From Frondihabitans sp. PAMC 28766 (GTDB lineage: Bacteria; Actinomycetota; Actinomycetes; Actinomycetales; Microbacteriaceae): a stretch of DNA of 64,000 bases. This document shows, one piece after another, positions 1 to 7,387 of this stretch (position 1 is its first letter; the number at the start of each line of letters is the position of its first letter). The DNA lies in the NCBI RefSeq assembly GCF_001577365.1, contig NZ_CP014513.1, positions 310,001-374,000 on the forward strand, written 5' to 3'. The position numbers were made by a program, and so were the translations under genes. Under the pieces are notes generated by a model, which was given only the letters and a program-made list of their open reading frames with translations, did no database searches and was not told the DNA's origin.

Positions 1-459
1 GACGACGGACGGGCCCAAGAGCACGTTCCCGGGTTTGATGTCGCGGTGCACGATGCCGGCATCATGGATCACGACCAGCGCTTCGGCGAGCTCGGTCGCC
101 AGGACGACGACGTCCGCCTCGGCAATCGCTCCTTCACGGAGACGCTCGCCCAGCGACGGCCCGTCGACCAGCTCCATGACGAGGAACGTCTTCTCTTGCC
201 CGTCGACGAGGGTCGTGTCGGCGTCGAAGAGGGTCACCAGACCCCGGTGGCTCAGAGACGCCAGCATCCGGATCTCGGAACGAGCCCGATCGGCGCCGAC
301 CGCATCCGCGTCGAGGAACGACAGGATCTTGACGGCGACCGATCGATTCAGAACGGTGTCCTCGGCCCGGTAGACCGTCGACATGCCGCCCCGCCCGAGC
401 GGCTCACCCAACCGGTACCGGTCGGCGAGCAGAGGAGTGGGCGGAGACGAATCGGGCAC
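1..459 (-). CDS. Serine/threonine protein kinase, N-terminal part (runs off the left edge)
   Basis: Reading leftward from a GTG at 459, the frame stays open to base 1 (153 codons). It shows a Pkn-type kinase domain: YRLGEPLGRGGMSTVYRAED is the glycine-rich ATP loop, the Lys of VAVKIL is the ATP-anchoring lysine, and HRDIKPGN near the edge is the catalytic loop. The DFG motif, the rest of the kinase domain and any membrane or PASTA part lie outside. An in-frame TAA four codons upstream makes GTG 459 the only early start. TAAGAC ends six bases before it, so the mRNA is probably leaderless. The gene is separated from the arsenic locus by a strong hairpin. The substrate cannot be told. Confidence 0.9.
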   Translation of the reverse strand, partial: MPDSSPPTPLLADRYRLGEPLGRGGMSTVYRAEDTVLNRSVAVKILSFLDADAVGADRARSEIRMLASLSHRGLVTLFDADTTLVDGQEKTFLVMELVDGPSLGERLREGAIAEADVVVLATELAEALVVIHDAGIVHRDIKPGNVLLGPSVV

Positions 460-573
460 AGGGAAGTCTTACTCCGGTGGCGACGCTGAAGCTCTCACCC
501 GGGAGCTCGCTCGGCGCGTCCGCTTCGACCATGTGAGCTTTCGAATATGAGCCGAGGGTGGCTTCTCGGAGGA

Positions 574-605
574 AGACCCCCTTCGCCGTTCAGCGGAGGG
601 GGTCT
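574..605. terminator. Strong hairpin terminator after the arsC unit
   Basis: AGACCCCCTTCGC and GCGGAGGGGGTCT form a 13-bp stem (one G-T pair) with a 6-base loop. It lies just after the micro-ORF at 624-653, read leftward, and before the kinase. There is no clear T tract, so intrinsic termination is inferred from stem strength and position. Confidence 0.65.
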
Positions 606-623
606 GGTAGTGGTTGGTGGCGC

Positions 624-653
624 TTAGCAGCAGCCCTCGCAGCACTCGTCCAT
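624..653 (-). CDS. Nine-residue Cys-rich micropeptide behind arsC
   Basis: The frame ATG...TAA encodes MDECCEGCC, four cysteines in nine residues. A textbook Shine-Dalgarno (GAGGAGGTGA) ends five bases before the ATG, one of the best ribosome sites in the window. The ORF starts 39 bases after the arsC stop on the same strand and is followed by the hairpin at 574-605, so it sits as the last gene of an arsC transcript. Paired CC motifs suggest a thiol ligand for arsenite or a soft metal; that is inference. I do not recognise a named family. Alternatively it could be a regulatory mini-ORF sensing cysteine supply, although those known in actinobacteria lie upstream of the gene they control. Confidence 0.6.
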   Translation of the reverse strand: MDECCEGCC

Positions 654-692
654 GGGGTTCACCTCCTCGGTTTGTCGGCAGAAAATGTGGTC

Positions 693-1103
693 TCAGACGG
701 CTTCGGGCAGGAGCCCTGCGACGAGTTTCTCGACACGCGTCTTGATCTCGTCGCGAACGAGTCGCACCTCGTCGAGGGGGCGGCCGGCAGGATCCTCGAG
801 CTCCCAGTCCTCGTAGCGCTTCCCGGGAAAGACGGGGCAGGCGTCGCCGCAGCCCATGGTGACGACGACGTCTGAGTCGCGCACCTGCTCGGTCGTCATC
901 AGCTGCGGCACTTCCTCGGAGATGTCGATGGCGACTTCGCGCATCGCCTCGACGGCGACCGGGTTGACAGAGGTCCCGGGTTCCGAGCCGCCGGAGCGGA
1001 CCTCGACGGCGCCCCCCGACAAGGCTCTGGTGAAACCGGCGGCCATCTGCGACCGCCCTGCGTTGTGAACGCAGACGAACAGGATGATCGGCATGTCGGT
1101 CAT
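693..1103 (-). CDS. arsC: Arsenate reductase, low-molecular-weight phosphatase fold
   Basis: A 136-residue protein reducing arsenate to arsenite in the cytoplasm. The N-terminal FVCVHNAGRSQMAAGF holds the CX5R nucleophile loop of the LMW-PTPase/ArsC family. Downstream, MGCGDACPVFPGKRYEDW carries the two cysteines (GCGDAC) that in thioredoxin-coupled ArsC relay the disulfide, and EDP carries the general-acid Asp. The start at 1103 is set by AGGGAG six bases upstream; a second Met three codons on is possible. It diverges from arsR at 1191 across a short region with two operators. Whether the electron donor is thioredoxin or mycothiol cannot be told from sequence. No arsenite exporter lies in the window. 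Confidence 0.93.
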   Translation of the reverse strand: MTDMPIILFVCVHNAGRSQMAAGFTRALSGGAVEVRSGGSEPGTSVNPVAVEAMREVAIDISEEVPQLMTTEQVRDSDVVVTMGCGDACPVFPGKRYEDWELEDPAGRPLDEVRLVRDEIKTRVEKLVAGLLPEAV

Positions 1104-1116
1104 GGACGGCTCCCTA

Positions 1117-1134
1117 CATTGACGGTTGTCGATG
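1117..1134. promoter_or_regulatory. Candidate ArsR operator on the arsC side
   Basis: CATTGA-CGGTTG-TCGATG is an inverted repeat with one mismatch, 13 bases before the arsC start. It matches the better copy at 1154-1171, so the divergent promoters appear to carry one operator each. Control by the adjacent arsR product is inferred. Confidence 0.55.
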
Positions 1135-1153
1135 GACCGAGTCTCACCCATTA

Positions 1154-1184
1154 CATTGATGGCTGTCAATGCATTCGGTATGGT
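1154..1184 (+). promoter_or_regulatory. arsR promoter with embedded ArsR operator
   Basis: CATTGA-TGGCTG-TCAATG (1154-1171) is a perfect 6-bp inverted repeat. The same bases contain a -35 (TTGATG, 1156-1161), followed after 17 bases by a -10 (TATGGT, 1179-1184). The arsR ATG begins six bases later, predicting a leaderless transcript. A repressor bound at the repeat would cover the -35. Confidence 0.7.
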
Positions 1185-1190
1185 GTGTGC

Positions 1191-1559
1191 ATGTCGACCG
1201 CGGAACTTCTCCCCCTGACCGTCCTCGGGGCATGCTGCTCTCCGTTGACCAAGCAGCCCATCGGCGCCGAGGACGCCGCGAGTCTTGCCCGCGTCCTGAA
1301 GGCAGTGGCTGAGCCGACACGGTTGCGCCTGGTGTCGATGGTCGCCTCGCACCAGGACGCGGAGGCGTGCGTCTGCGATCTGACAGAACCACTCGGCCTC
1401 TCGCAGGGCACGATCTCGCACCACTTGAAGATCCTGGTCGACGCGGGGCTTCTGACACGCGATCAGCGCGGCACCTGGGCTTATTACGCGCTAGTGCCGG
1501 GCGCGCTCGACTCACTGGCCGGGCTGCTCGCCAGCGCCCGAGGGGAAAGCGAGGCATAA
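1191..1559 (+). CDS. arsR: ArsR-family arsenite-responsive repressor
   Basis: A 122-residue winged-helix repressor. The HTH is around residues 60-90 (VCDLTEPLGLSQGTISHHLK). It carries a Cys pair at positions 15-16 (LGACCSP), plus Cys60 and Cys62 just before the HTH. A Cys15/Cys16 pair with a third Cys near the recognition helix is the arsenite site described for the Corynebacterium glutamicum ArsR, so arsenite sensing is well supported. I chose the ATG at 1191 because TATGGT lies exactly six bases upstream and upstream in-frame codons cross the operator. It diverges from arsC and probably represses both sides. Confidence 0.9.
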   Translation: MSTAELLPLTVLGACCSPLTKQPIGAEDAASLARVLKAVAEPTRLRLVSMVASHQDAEACVCDLTEPLGLSQGTISHHLKILVDAGLLTRDQRGTWAYYALVPGALDSLAGLLASARGESEA

Positions 1560-1583
1560 TCTGCGTATGCACTTGAATACGCA
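1553..1583 (+). promoter_or_regulatory. -10 box and operator over the start of the second ArsR gene
   Basis: CATAAT (1553-1558) is a near-consensus -10 ending eight bases before the ATG at 1567. TGCGTAT (1562-1568) and ATACGCA (1577-1583) form a perfect 7-bp inverted repeat that spans the predicted transcription start and the start codon. This fits autorepression by the ArsR-type protein encoded here. It differs from the CATTGA repeats of arsR, so the two regulators probably have separate targets. Confidence 0.6.
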
Positions 1584-1929
1584 ACTAAGCGGGCTCGATT
1601 CCGACTCCGAATATGTCGAGCTCGCCGTCGAGGTGTTCGCGATGCTTGCGGATGCCACCCGGGTGCGGATCATCCTCGCGTTGAAGAACGCCGAGGAGAT
1701 GTCGGTGAACCACCTGGCCGATGTCGTCGACAAGAGCGCGCCCGCGGTGTCACAGCATCTTGCGAAACTCCGACTGGCGCGGATGGTCCAGACGCGCCGC
1801 GAAGGCACGACCGTGTTCTATCGGCTGACGGACGAACACGCATCCGAGCTCGTCATCGATGCGATCAAGCAGGCCGAGCACGTCGTCGGATACGCGCAGC
1901 ACCACCAGGCCGATGAGGTCAACCGGTGA
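1567..1929 (+). CDS. ArsR/SmtB-family metal sensor of the CDF exporter
   Basis: A 120-residue winged-helix repressor with AMLADATRVRIILAL (helix 1-2 region) and SAPAVSQHLAKLRLA (recognition helix). The C-terminal helix has TDEH...AEHVVGYAQHHQ, which recalls the alpha-5 metal site of SmtB/NmtR (Asp-x-His plus later His), but the spacing is not identical, so the metal is uncertain (Zn, Ni or Co). Its last codons overlap the CDF gene by GTGA, so sensor and exporter are co-translated. The operator at the start codon suggests autoregulation. Unlike arsR upstream it has no cysteine pair. Confidence 0.85.
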   Translation: MHLNTQLSGLDSDSEYVELAVEVFAMLADATRVRIILALKNAEEMSVNHLADVVDKSAPAVSQHLAKLRLARMVQTRREGTTVFYRLTDEHASELVIDAIKQAEHVVGYAQHHQADEVNR

Positions 1930-2954
1930 GCGGGCACTCGCACGACCACGACCACCCGCACGATCACGATCACGATCACGGCCATCCGCACGATCACGAC
2001 CACCCGCACGGCGGCGTGAAGGGGTTCCTCTACGACCTCTTCGTCCCACACACGCATGACTCGGCCGACTCGATCGACGACGCCATGGAGGCATCTTCCG
2101 CCGGCGTACGAGCCCTGAAGATCAGCATGTTCGTCCTGCTCGGCACCACCGTCCTGCAGGCTGTTCTGGTAGGGCTCACCGGTTCCGTCGCCCTTCTGGC
2201 CGACACGATTCACAACTTCGCGGACGCCCTGACCGCCGTGCCGCTCTGGATCGCGTTCGTCCTGGGTCGGCGCTTGGCAACCCGCCGGTACACGTACGGC
2301 TTCGGTCGAGCAGAAGACCTGGCCGGCATGTTCATCGTCTTCGTCGTTGCGCTCTCCGCTGTCGTCGCCGGCTGGGAGGCCGTCGACAGATTCATCCACC
2401 CCCGCCCGGTTGAGAACCCGTGGCTGTTGGTCGCGGCGGGCCTGATCGGCTTCGCCGGCAACGAGTTGGTGGCCCTCTACCGCATCCGCGTGGGCAGGAA
2501 GATCGGTTCGGCGGCCCTCGTCGCCGACGGCGTCCACGCTCGCCTTGACGGCTTCACCTCGCTCTCGGTCATCCTCGGGGCCGTCGGCGTCCTCCTCGGG
2601 TTCCCGCTCGCCGATCCCATCATCGGACTCCTGATCGCGGTCTCGATCCTGCTGCTGCTCTGGGGCACGGTGAAATCGATCGGATCCCGACTCATGGACG
2701 CCATCGACCCCGACCTCTACGAGCGAGCCGAGCGCGCCCTCGAGCATGCCGATGAAGTCCACGCGGTCCGAGAACTCCGGCTTCGTTGGATCGGCCACCG
2801 CCTCACGGGTTCAGCGACGATCGAGGTCGCGACTCCCCACCTGCACGCGGCGACTCACATCGCTGATCACGCCGCCGAGCACGTTCACTCGGCAATCGGC
2901 AACCTGGACACCTTCCTGGTCACTCCAAAGGAGCATGCGGCAAGCGGGGGCTAA
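1926..2954 (+). CDS. Cation diffusion facilitator metal exporter with His-rich N-terminus
   Basis: A 342-residue inner-membrane antiporter exporting divalent metal, probably Zn2+ or Co2+. The first 28 residues are almost only His, Asp and Pro-His repeats, a likely metal buffer. Six transmembrane helices follow. The metal site is visible in TM2 (DTIHNFAD) and TM5 (DGVHARLD), both HxxxD, as in zinc-type CDF proteins. The C-terminal domain (about residues 260-342) is the cytoplasmic dimerisation domain and is also His-rich. The GTG start overlaps the sensor's stop as GTGA. Confidence 0.93.
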   Translation: MSGHSHDHDHPHDHDHDHGHPHDHDHPHGGVKGFLYDLFVPHTHDSADSIDDAMEASSAGVRALKISMFVLLGTTVLQAVLVGLTGSVALLADTIHNFADALTAVPLWIAFVLGRRLATRRYTYGFGRAEDLAGMFIVFVVALSAVVAGWEAVDRFIHPRPVENPWLLVAAGLIGFAGNELVALYRIRVGRKIGSAALVADGVHARLDGFTSLSVILGAVGVLLGFPLADPIIGLLIAVSILLLLWGTVKSIGSRLMDAIDPDLYERAERALEHADEVHAVRELRLRWIGHRLTGSATIEVATPHLHAATHIADHAAEHVHSAIGNLDTFLVTPKEHAASGG

Positions 2955-2977
2955 GGGGGACCCGCCACCCGCAGCTG

Positions 2978-3691
2978 TCAGTCGCCGCGTCGCGCGACGG
3001 CGTCCACCGCAGCCCGCACCCCGCCCTTCCAGGGTGCGCCGTGACCGGGGAGCACCCAGGTGGCGTCGGTGGCCAGGATGGACTGCAGCGACACGATGGC
3101 CTGATCGGGGTCGTCGGTGAACGGCGCCGGCTGCGGGCCCGTCGTGCCGGTCATGACGTGGCGCGTGGTGAGTCCGTCGCCGACGAACACGGCATCGGCC
3201 ATGGGCACGTACAGAGCGATGCTGCCCTCGGAGTGCCCGGGAAGCGCGATGATCTGAGGCTCGCCCGGCAGATCGAGCGTCTCGCCGCCGCGCACCTCGA
3301 CGACGTCGGTCAGCCACGTCGTCCGCAACCCGCCCTTCCGCACGGTGTAGGCGCCGAATGCGAGCAACGGCCCGAGCTTCATGGGCTGCTTCGCGTTCGC
3401 CGGCTTGGGTCCACCCTTCGCGCGGGCCGCATCGGCCGCGCCGATGTAGACCGGCACGCCGTGTTCGCGCCGAAGGCGCTCGGCGAAGCCCACGTGGTCG
3501 GAGTCGCCGTGCGTCAGGATGATGCCCTTCACGTCGGCGATCGTCAGGCCGATGGACGTGAGTTCGACGTTCAGGTCATGCCAGTGACCGGCCAGACCGG
3601 CGTCGATGACGGTCACCCCGGCGGGTGTGACCACGAGGTAGGCGGCGACGATGTCGTTGCCGATGCGGTGGAGCGATGAGGTGAGCTTCAT
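2978..3691 (-). CDS. Metallo-beta-lactamase-fold hydrolase
   Basis: A 237-residue soluble hydrolase. THGDSDHVG is the HxxxDH zinc-binding signature in one-letter variant form; ALPGHSEGS, FVGDG and VLPGHGAPW supply the remaining metal ligands of the fold. Substrate unknown: these proteins range from glyoxalase II-like to lactonases and quorum quenchers. It diverges from the TetR gene at 3745 across a short palindromic region, so it is probably the target of that regulator. It converges with the CDF gene 23 bases away. TACGAT ends seven bases before the ATG, suggesting a leaderless transcript. Confidence 0.88.
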   Translation of the reverse strand: MKLTSSLHRIGNDIVAAYLVVTPAGVTVIDAGLAGHWHDLNVELTSIGLTIADVKGIILTHGDSDHVGFAERLRREHGVPVYIGAADAARAKGGPKPANAKQPMKLGPLLAFGAYTVRKGGLRTTWLTDVVEVRGGETLDLPGEPQIIALPGHSEGSIALYVPMADAVFVGDGLTTRHVMTGTTGPQPAPFTDDPDQAIVSLQSILATDATWVLPGHGAPWKGGVRAAVDAVARRGD

Positions 3692-3692
3692 G

Positions 3693-3738
3693 ATGGCTAT
3701 CGTACGTAGCCATCATGGCTATGGTCAATAGCTATACT
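3693..3738. promoter_or_regulatory. Divergent promoters and TetR operator
   Basis: ATGGCTA (3693-3699) and TAGCCAT (3707-3713) form a perfect 7-bp inverted repeat with a 7-base centre. Rightward, TATACT (3733-3738) lies six bases before the tetR ATG at 3745. Leftward, TTGACC and TACGAT are 18 bases apart and lead to the hydrolase ATG. A second partial copy (GGCTAT/ATAGCT) lies beside the first. One repressor could cover both promoters. Confidence 0.65.
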
Positions 3739-3744
3739 CGATGC

Positions 3745-4296
3745 ATGCCTACGCCAGAGAAGACCTCGGTCGAAGCCATCGTGCTCGCAGCGCGCGACCT
3801 CCTTGAGCTCGACGGGCTGGCCGGGCTGACGATGAACGCGGTCGCCCAGCGCGTCGGCGTCCGGCCCCCCTCGCTCTACAAGAGGGTCGGCGGCAGGGAC
3901 GACCTGATCCGGCTCGTGGCGGAGGCGACACTGACCGACCTCGCCCGCCGCCTGGACGCCACCGCCGACCCGGTGGAGCTCGCCGCGGCAGTCCGCACTT
4001 TCGGAGGCGAGCGCCCCGCGGCGTTCCAACTGGTCATGACCCCGGGCGCGGGCGTTCCCGTCGCCCGCCCGGAATACGGGGAGGCCGCGAGCCGCGCCAT
4101 CCTCGACCTCGCCGCCCGTCTGGCGGGGCCCGATCACGCGCTGGAAGCAGCCCGGACACTGACCGCCTGGGTCGTCGGATTCGTCAGCATGGAGCTGAGC
4201 GGGGGCTTCACCCTCGGTGGCAGCGTCGACGACGCCTGGCTCTTCGGGGTGACGAACCTGCTCGACGTCCTGTCGACGACCGACCGGGAGGAGTAA
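3745..4296 (+). CDS. TetR-family transcriptional regulator
   Basis: A 183-residue regulator. Residues about 10-55 are a TetR HTH (VAQRVGVRPPSLYKRVGGRDDL), and the C-terminal part resembles the TetR_C ligand domain that starts PAAFQLVMTPGAG. The ATG at 3745 is preferred over an in-frame ATG at 3715 because the -10 TATACT sits six bases before it. The divergent beta-lactamase-fold gene is the obvious target; the dehydrogenase 113 bases downstream may be a second one. Ligand unknown. Confidence 0.88.
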   Translation: MPTPEKTSVEAIVLAARDLLELDGLAGLTMNAVAQRVGVRPPSLYKRVGGRDDLIRLVAEATLTDLARRLDATADPVELAAAVRTFGGERPAAFQLVMTPGAGVPVARPEYGEAASRAILDLAARLAGPDHALEAARTLTAWVVGFVSMELSGGFTLGGSVDDAWLFGVTNLLDVLSTTDREE

Positions 4297-4409
4297 CTTT
4301 ATGGCACCGGGTGCCTCAAGGATGATCGCAGCCATCAATGCCGTCGATCCCGGGCACCCGGAGCACGCTCCCACCGAGCGCGCACGTCACTCGCGAAGGA
4401 GCGAACGAA

Positions 4410-5264
4410 ATGGGTCTACTCGACGGAAAAGTCGTCTTCATCACCGGCGGGGGCCGCGGCCAGGGCCGCGCTCACGCCATCGTCTCGGCGAGGGAGGGTG
4501 CCGACATCGTCTTCGTCGACACCACGAAACCCTTCGCCAGCGTCCCCTACCCGCACACCACGCCCGACGACATCGCCGAGACCGTCAGCAAGGTCGAGGC
4601 GCTCGACCGCCGGGTGCTCGCCATCGAGGCCGACGTGCGCGAGCAGGATCAGCTCGACGCGGCCGTCGCCGAGGGCATCGCCCAGTTCGGCCAGATCGAC
4701 GCGCTCATCGCCAACGCCGGCATCTGGACGCTCGGCCCCGTGCAGGAGATGACGCGCGAGACCTGGCAGGAGATGATCGACATCAACATCACCGGCGTCT
4801 GGCAGTCGGTCAAGGCGGTCGTGCCGCACATGATCGAACGTCAGAAGGGTTCGATCGTGATGACCTCGTCGGTCAACGGTCTCGAGGGCGGGCCGTTCTT
4901 CTCGCACTACACGGCGGCGAAGTTCGCCGTTGTCGGGTTCATGAAGGCGATCGCGGTCGAGCTCGGCCCGCAGGGCATCCGGGCCAACACGGTGAACCCG
5001 GGCACGATCCTCACCGGCATGACCAACAACCAGCAGGGCTACGACATGATGTCGGGCCACCAGGGCGGCACGTACGACGACCTGCTGAAAGCCGGCAAGA
5101 CGTACGGCATCCTCAAGGGCTCGGGGTTCTTGAACCCCGAAGTCATCGCCAACGCCGCGCTGTTCCTCAACTCCGACCTGGCCTCCAACGTCACCGGCAT
5201 CTCGCTGCCCGTCGACTCGGGGCACCTCGCGATGGCCGGCATCAACATGGATCCGAAAGACTGA
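4410..5264 (+). CDS. SDR oxidoreductase, mycofactocin-coupled type
   Basis: A 284-residue Rossmann dehydrogenase. GGGRGQGRAHA is the cofactor loop, NAGIW the structural motif, and HYTAAK supplies YxxxK. The long insert after the second strand (FVDTTKPFAS...TPDDIAETVSKVEALDRR) and the RGQGR loop are marks of SDRs that hold a non-exchangeable nicotinamide and pass electrons to mycofactocin. Typical substrates are alcohols or aldehydes. AAGGAG nine bases upstream fixes the ATG at 4410. No mycofactocin biosynthesis genes lie in the window. Confidence 0.87.
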   Translation: MGLLDGKVVFITGGGRGQGRAHAIVSAREGADIVFVDTTKPFASVPYPHTTPDDIAETVSKVEALDRRVLAIEADVREQDQLDAAVAEGIAQFGQIDALIANAGIWTLGPVQEMTRETWQEMIDINITGVWQSVKAVVPHMIERQKGSIVMTSSVNGLEGGPFFSHYTAAKFAVVGFMKAIAVELGPQGIRANTVNPGTILTGMTNNQQGYDMMSGHQGGTYDDLLKAGKTYGILKGSGFLNPEVIANAALFLNSDLASNVTGISLPVDSGHLAMAGINMDPKD

Positions 5265-5275
5265 GCGGCACCGAC

Positions 5276-5303
5276 CCGGGGCGCGGCCTGGCCGACGCCC
5301 CGG
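5276..5303. terminator. Hairpin between convergent SDR genes
   Basis: CCGGGGCG and CGCCCCGG form a perfect 8-bp stem with a 12-base loop, 12 bases after the rightward SDR stop and 18 bases before the stop of the leftward SDR. It has no T tract; a bidirectional terminator is inferred from position. Confidence 0.45.
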
Positions 5304-5321
5304 CCGGCTGCTTCGCGCCTG

Positions 5322-6035
5322 CTAGGCGGCGACTCCGTCGAACGGCTCCTCGCTCGTCCACTCGGCCTGCGGCTGGGTGTGGAGACGCCAGTACAGGTCG
5401 GCGATGAGATCAGGATCGAAGAGCGTGCCCGGTTCGACAGCCCCGCTCACCGCCACGCTGACGACATGCACCCCGCCCTCCGACACCTCCGCGGCAAGCA
5501 TCGTCGCGGCCGACCGCAGGGCCGCCTTGCCCATCGAGACGGTCGCTATCCCCGGGCTCGGGTGGATGCCGGCGCCGCCGCTCGTGAAGATGACGGTGCC
5601 CTGCGCTGCCTCCTGCATCGCGGGCAAGAACACCTGCGCTGCCACGATCGCACCGATCACGTCGACCGCGTAGCCCTCGGCGAGCTTCGCCTCGCTCACC
5701 GTGAGCAGAGAAGTCGGCTCGAGCATCGCCGCGTTGTAGACCAGGATCGACGGGGGCGTCGCCCGGTCGCGGACCGCCTCGAGCGCCTCCCGCAGAGCGG
5801 CCGGGTCGCTCGCGTCGCCGGCCTGCACGTCGACGGTCGGCCCGTCGCTGCCGCCATCGCCGCCGCCGCTCGCGCGCAGGCTCACCGCCAGCTCGCCGAG
5901 TCGTGCGGTGTCGCGCGACACCAGCGTCAGGTCGAACCCCTCGCTCGCCAGTCGCCGTGCGACGGAGGCCCCGATGCCGGGCCCGGCCCCGATCACGACG
6001 GCGTGCGGACGGTTGCTCTCGGCTGTTTCGCTCAT
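5322..6035 (-). CDS. SDR-family protein lacking the catalytic tyrosine
   Basis: A 237-residue Rossmann protein. HAVVIGAGPGIGASVARRLA is the NAD(P) loop and ILVYNAA replaces NNAG. At the active site, where SDRs have SxxxYxxxK, this one reads PGIATVSMGKAAL, so Lys is kept but Tyr is replaced by Val. It may be a related subfamily with a different acid or a non-classical reaction; I have seen similar SxGKAA motifs in actinobacterial SDRs but cannot name a function. TAGCGT ends six bases before the ATG, so a leaderless start is likely. It diverges from the acyltransferase at 6154. Confidence 0.82.
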   Translation of the reverse strand: MSETAESNRPHAVVIGAGPGIGASVARRLASEGFDLTLVSRDTARLGELAVSLRASGGGDGGSDGPTVDVQAGDASDPAALREALEAVRDRATPPSILVYNAAMLEPTSLLTVSEAKLAEGYAVDVIGAIVAAQVFLPAMQEAAQGTVIFTSGGAGIHPSPGIATVSMGKAALRSAATMLAAEVSEGGVHVVSVAVSGAVEPGTLFDPDLIADLYWRLHTQPQAEWTSEEPFDGVAA

Positions 6036-6116
6036 GCCACCACGCTAGCCCCGCCCGCGTGGGCCGCACGGCGTCGCCGTCGTCGCCACCTGGCGCCTTC
6101 GCCCCGAACGGGAGGG

Positions 6117-6145
6117 TTGTCCTCCTTTCGGGGGACCCGTACGGT
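6117..6145 (+). promoter_or_regulatory. Promoter of the acyltransferase gene
   Basis: TTGTCC (6117-6122), a 17-base spacer and TACGGT (6140-6145), ending eight bases before the ATG at 6154. The predicted mRNA is leaderless or nearly so. Confidence 0.55.
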
Positions 6146-6153
6146 ATCGCACG

Positions 6154-7332
6154 ATGACACTCACTCAGCCCGGCGCGGGCCCCGAAACCGCCGCCAGCGC
6201 GCCCACTGCGGCCGCGCCCGAACGCTTCCGTCACCTCGACGGCCTCCGCGGCGTCGCCGCCTTCGTCGTGCTCGTCTACCACGGCGTGCTCGTCGTGCCG
6301 CACTTCGCCAACCCCGAGTGGCTGATCCCGAAGGCGGGCGGGTGGGGGTGGTTCGACTACTCGCCCCTGCGCGTCGTGCTGGCCGGCACCGAGGCCGTGA
6401 TGATCTTCTTCGTGCTGAGCGGCTTCGTGCTCACGCTGCCGGTTCTGCGCCGAGCGAAGTTCTCGTGGCGCGCCTACTACGGGTCTCGCATCCTGCGCCT
6501 GTATCTGCCGGTCTTCGGTGCGCTCGTCTGGGCCGCGATCGTCATCACCGTCTTCTCGCGGCACGGCCTCACCCACGACCCGAGCCCCTACCTGCGCGCC
6601 CACCCCGAAGACCCGACCGCGCTGAAGCTCGCCCGCGACGGGCTGCTGGTCGACGGAGTCAACTCGCTCGACGACCCGCTCTGGTCGCTGCAGTGGGAGG
6701 TGCTGTTTTCGTTGCTGCTGCCGCTCTACGTCGTCCTCGCCGTTCGGCTGAAGCGCTGGTGGCTGCAACTCGTCTTCGTCGTGGCCGCGCTGGCCGCGGT
6801 CGGCGCCGTCTCGAATCACCCGAGCCTCGAGTACCTCCCGGCCTTCGCCATCGGCGCGCTCTTCGCCACGGCGCTGCCCCGGCTGCAGGATGCCATCGGC
6901 AGGATCAACGGGTCGGCCCGCCACCGGGTCACGTGGTCGGTGCTCACCGTCGTGGCAGTGCTGCTGCTCACCGCCCGCTGGACGATCGGCCCCCGCCTGC
7001 CCGCACACCTGCTGGGCGCCACGCAGTTCCCCGTGCTGATCGGCGCCGCTCTCTTCGTCTTCATCGCGCTCGGCTCGGCCGTCGCCAAACACCTGCTGAC
7101 GCTGCGCGCGGTGCAGTGGCTCGGCATGATCTCGTTCAGCCTCTACCTCACCCACGAGCCCATCGTGATCGCAGTCGCGCAGCTGCTGCCGCGGTCGGCC
7201 GAGGGCGCCGCCGTCTTCATCGCGACCCCCGTGTCGCTCGCGTTCGGCTGGCTGTTCTATCGCATCGTCGAGAAGCCGGCGCACCGGTTGTCGCAGGTGG
7301 TGAAGCGAAAGCTGACGCCTGTGGCTCACTGA
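6154..7332 (+). CDS. Membrane acyltransferase, acyltransferase-3 (OafA/YrhL) family
   Basis: A 392-residue integral membrane protein with about ten hydrophobic helices. The N-terminal RFRHLDGLRGVAAFVVLVYH contains the family signature, with the His of the active site; FFVLSGFVL and the R-rich YGSRILRLYLPVF segment follow in the usual order. Such enzymes move acetyl or other acyl groups onto envelope sugars or lipids. No glycan genes are adjacent, so the substrate is open. The C-terminus ends in a basic tail. Confidence 0.88.
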   Translation: MTLTQPGAGPETAASAPTAAAPERFRHLDGLRGVAAFVVLVYHGVLVVPHFANPEWLIPKAGGWGWFDYSPLRVVLAGTEAVMIFFVLSGFVLTLPVLRRAKFSWRAYYGSRILRLYLPVFGALVWAAIVITVFSRHGLTHDPSPYLRAHPEDPTALKLARDGLLVDGVNSLDDPLWSLQWEVLFSLLLPLYVVLAVRLKRWWLQLVFVVAALAAVGAVSNHPSLEYLPAFAIGALFATALPRLQDAIGRINGSARHRVTWSVLTVVAVLLLTARWTIGPRLPAHLLGATQFPVLIGAALFVFIALGSAVAKHLLTLRAVQWLGMISFSLYLTHEPIVIAVAQLLPRSAEGAAVFIATPVSLAFGWLFYRIVEKPAHRLSQVVKRKLTPVAH

Positions 7333-7387
7333 CGGCGGGGCATGTCAACCCCGTACCCCGGTGGCAGCGACCGAGTACTCCTGACTC

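Noticed and set aside
2978..4296. Quorum-quenching lactonase operon
   Set aside because: The beta-lactamase fold alone does not define lactonase activity, and no other quorum-sensing gene is near.
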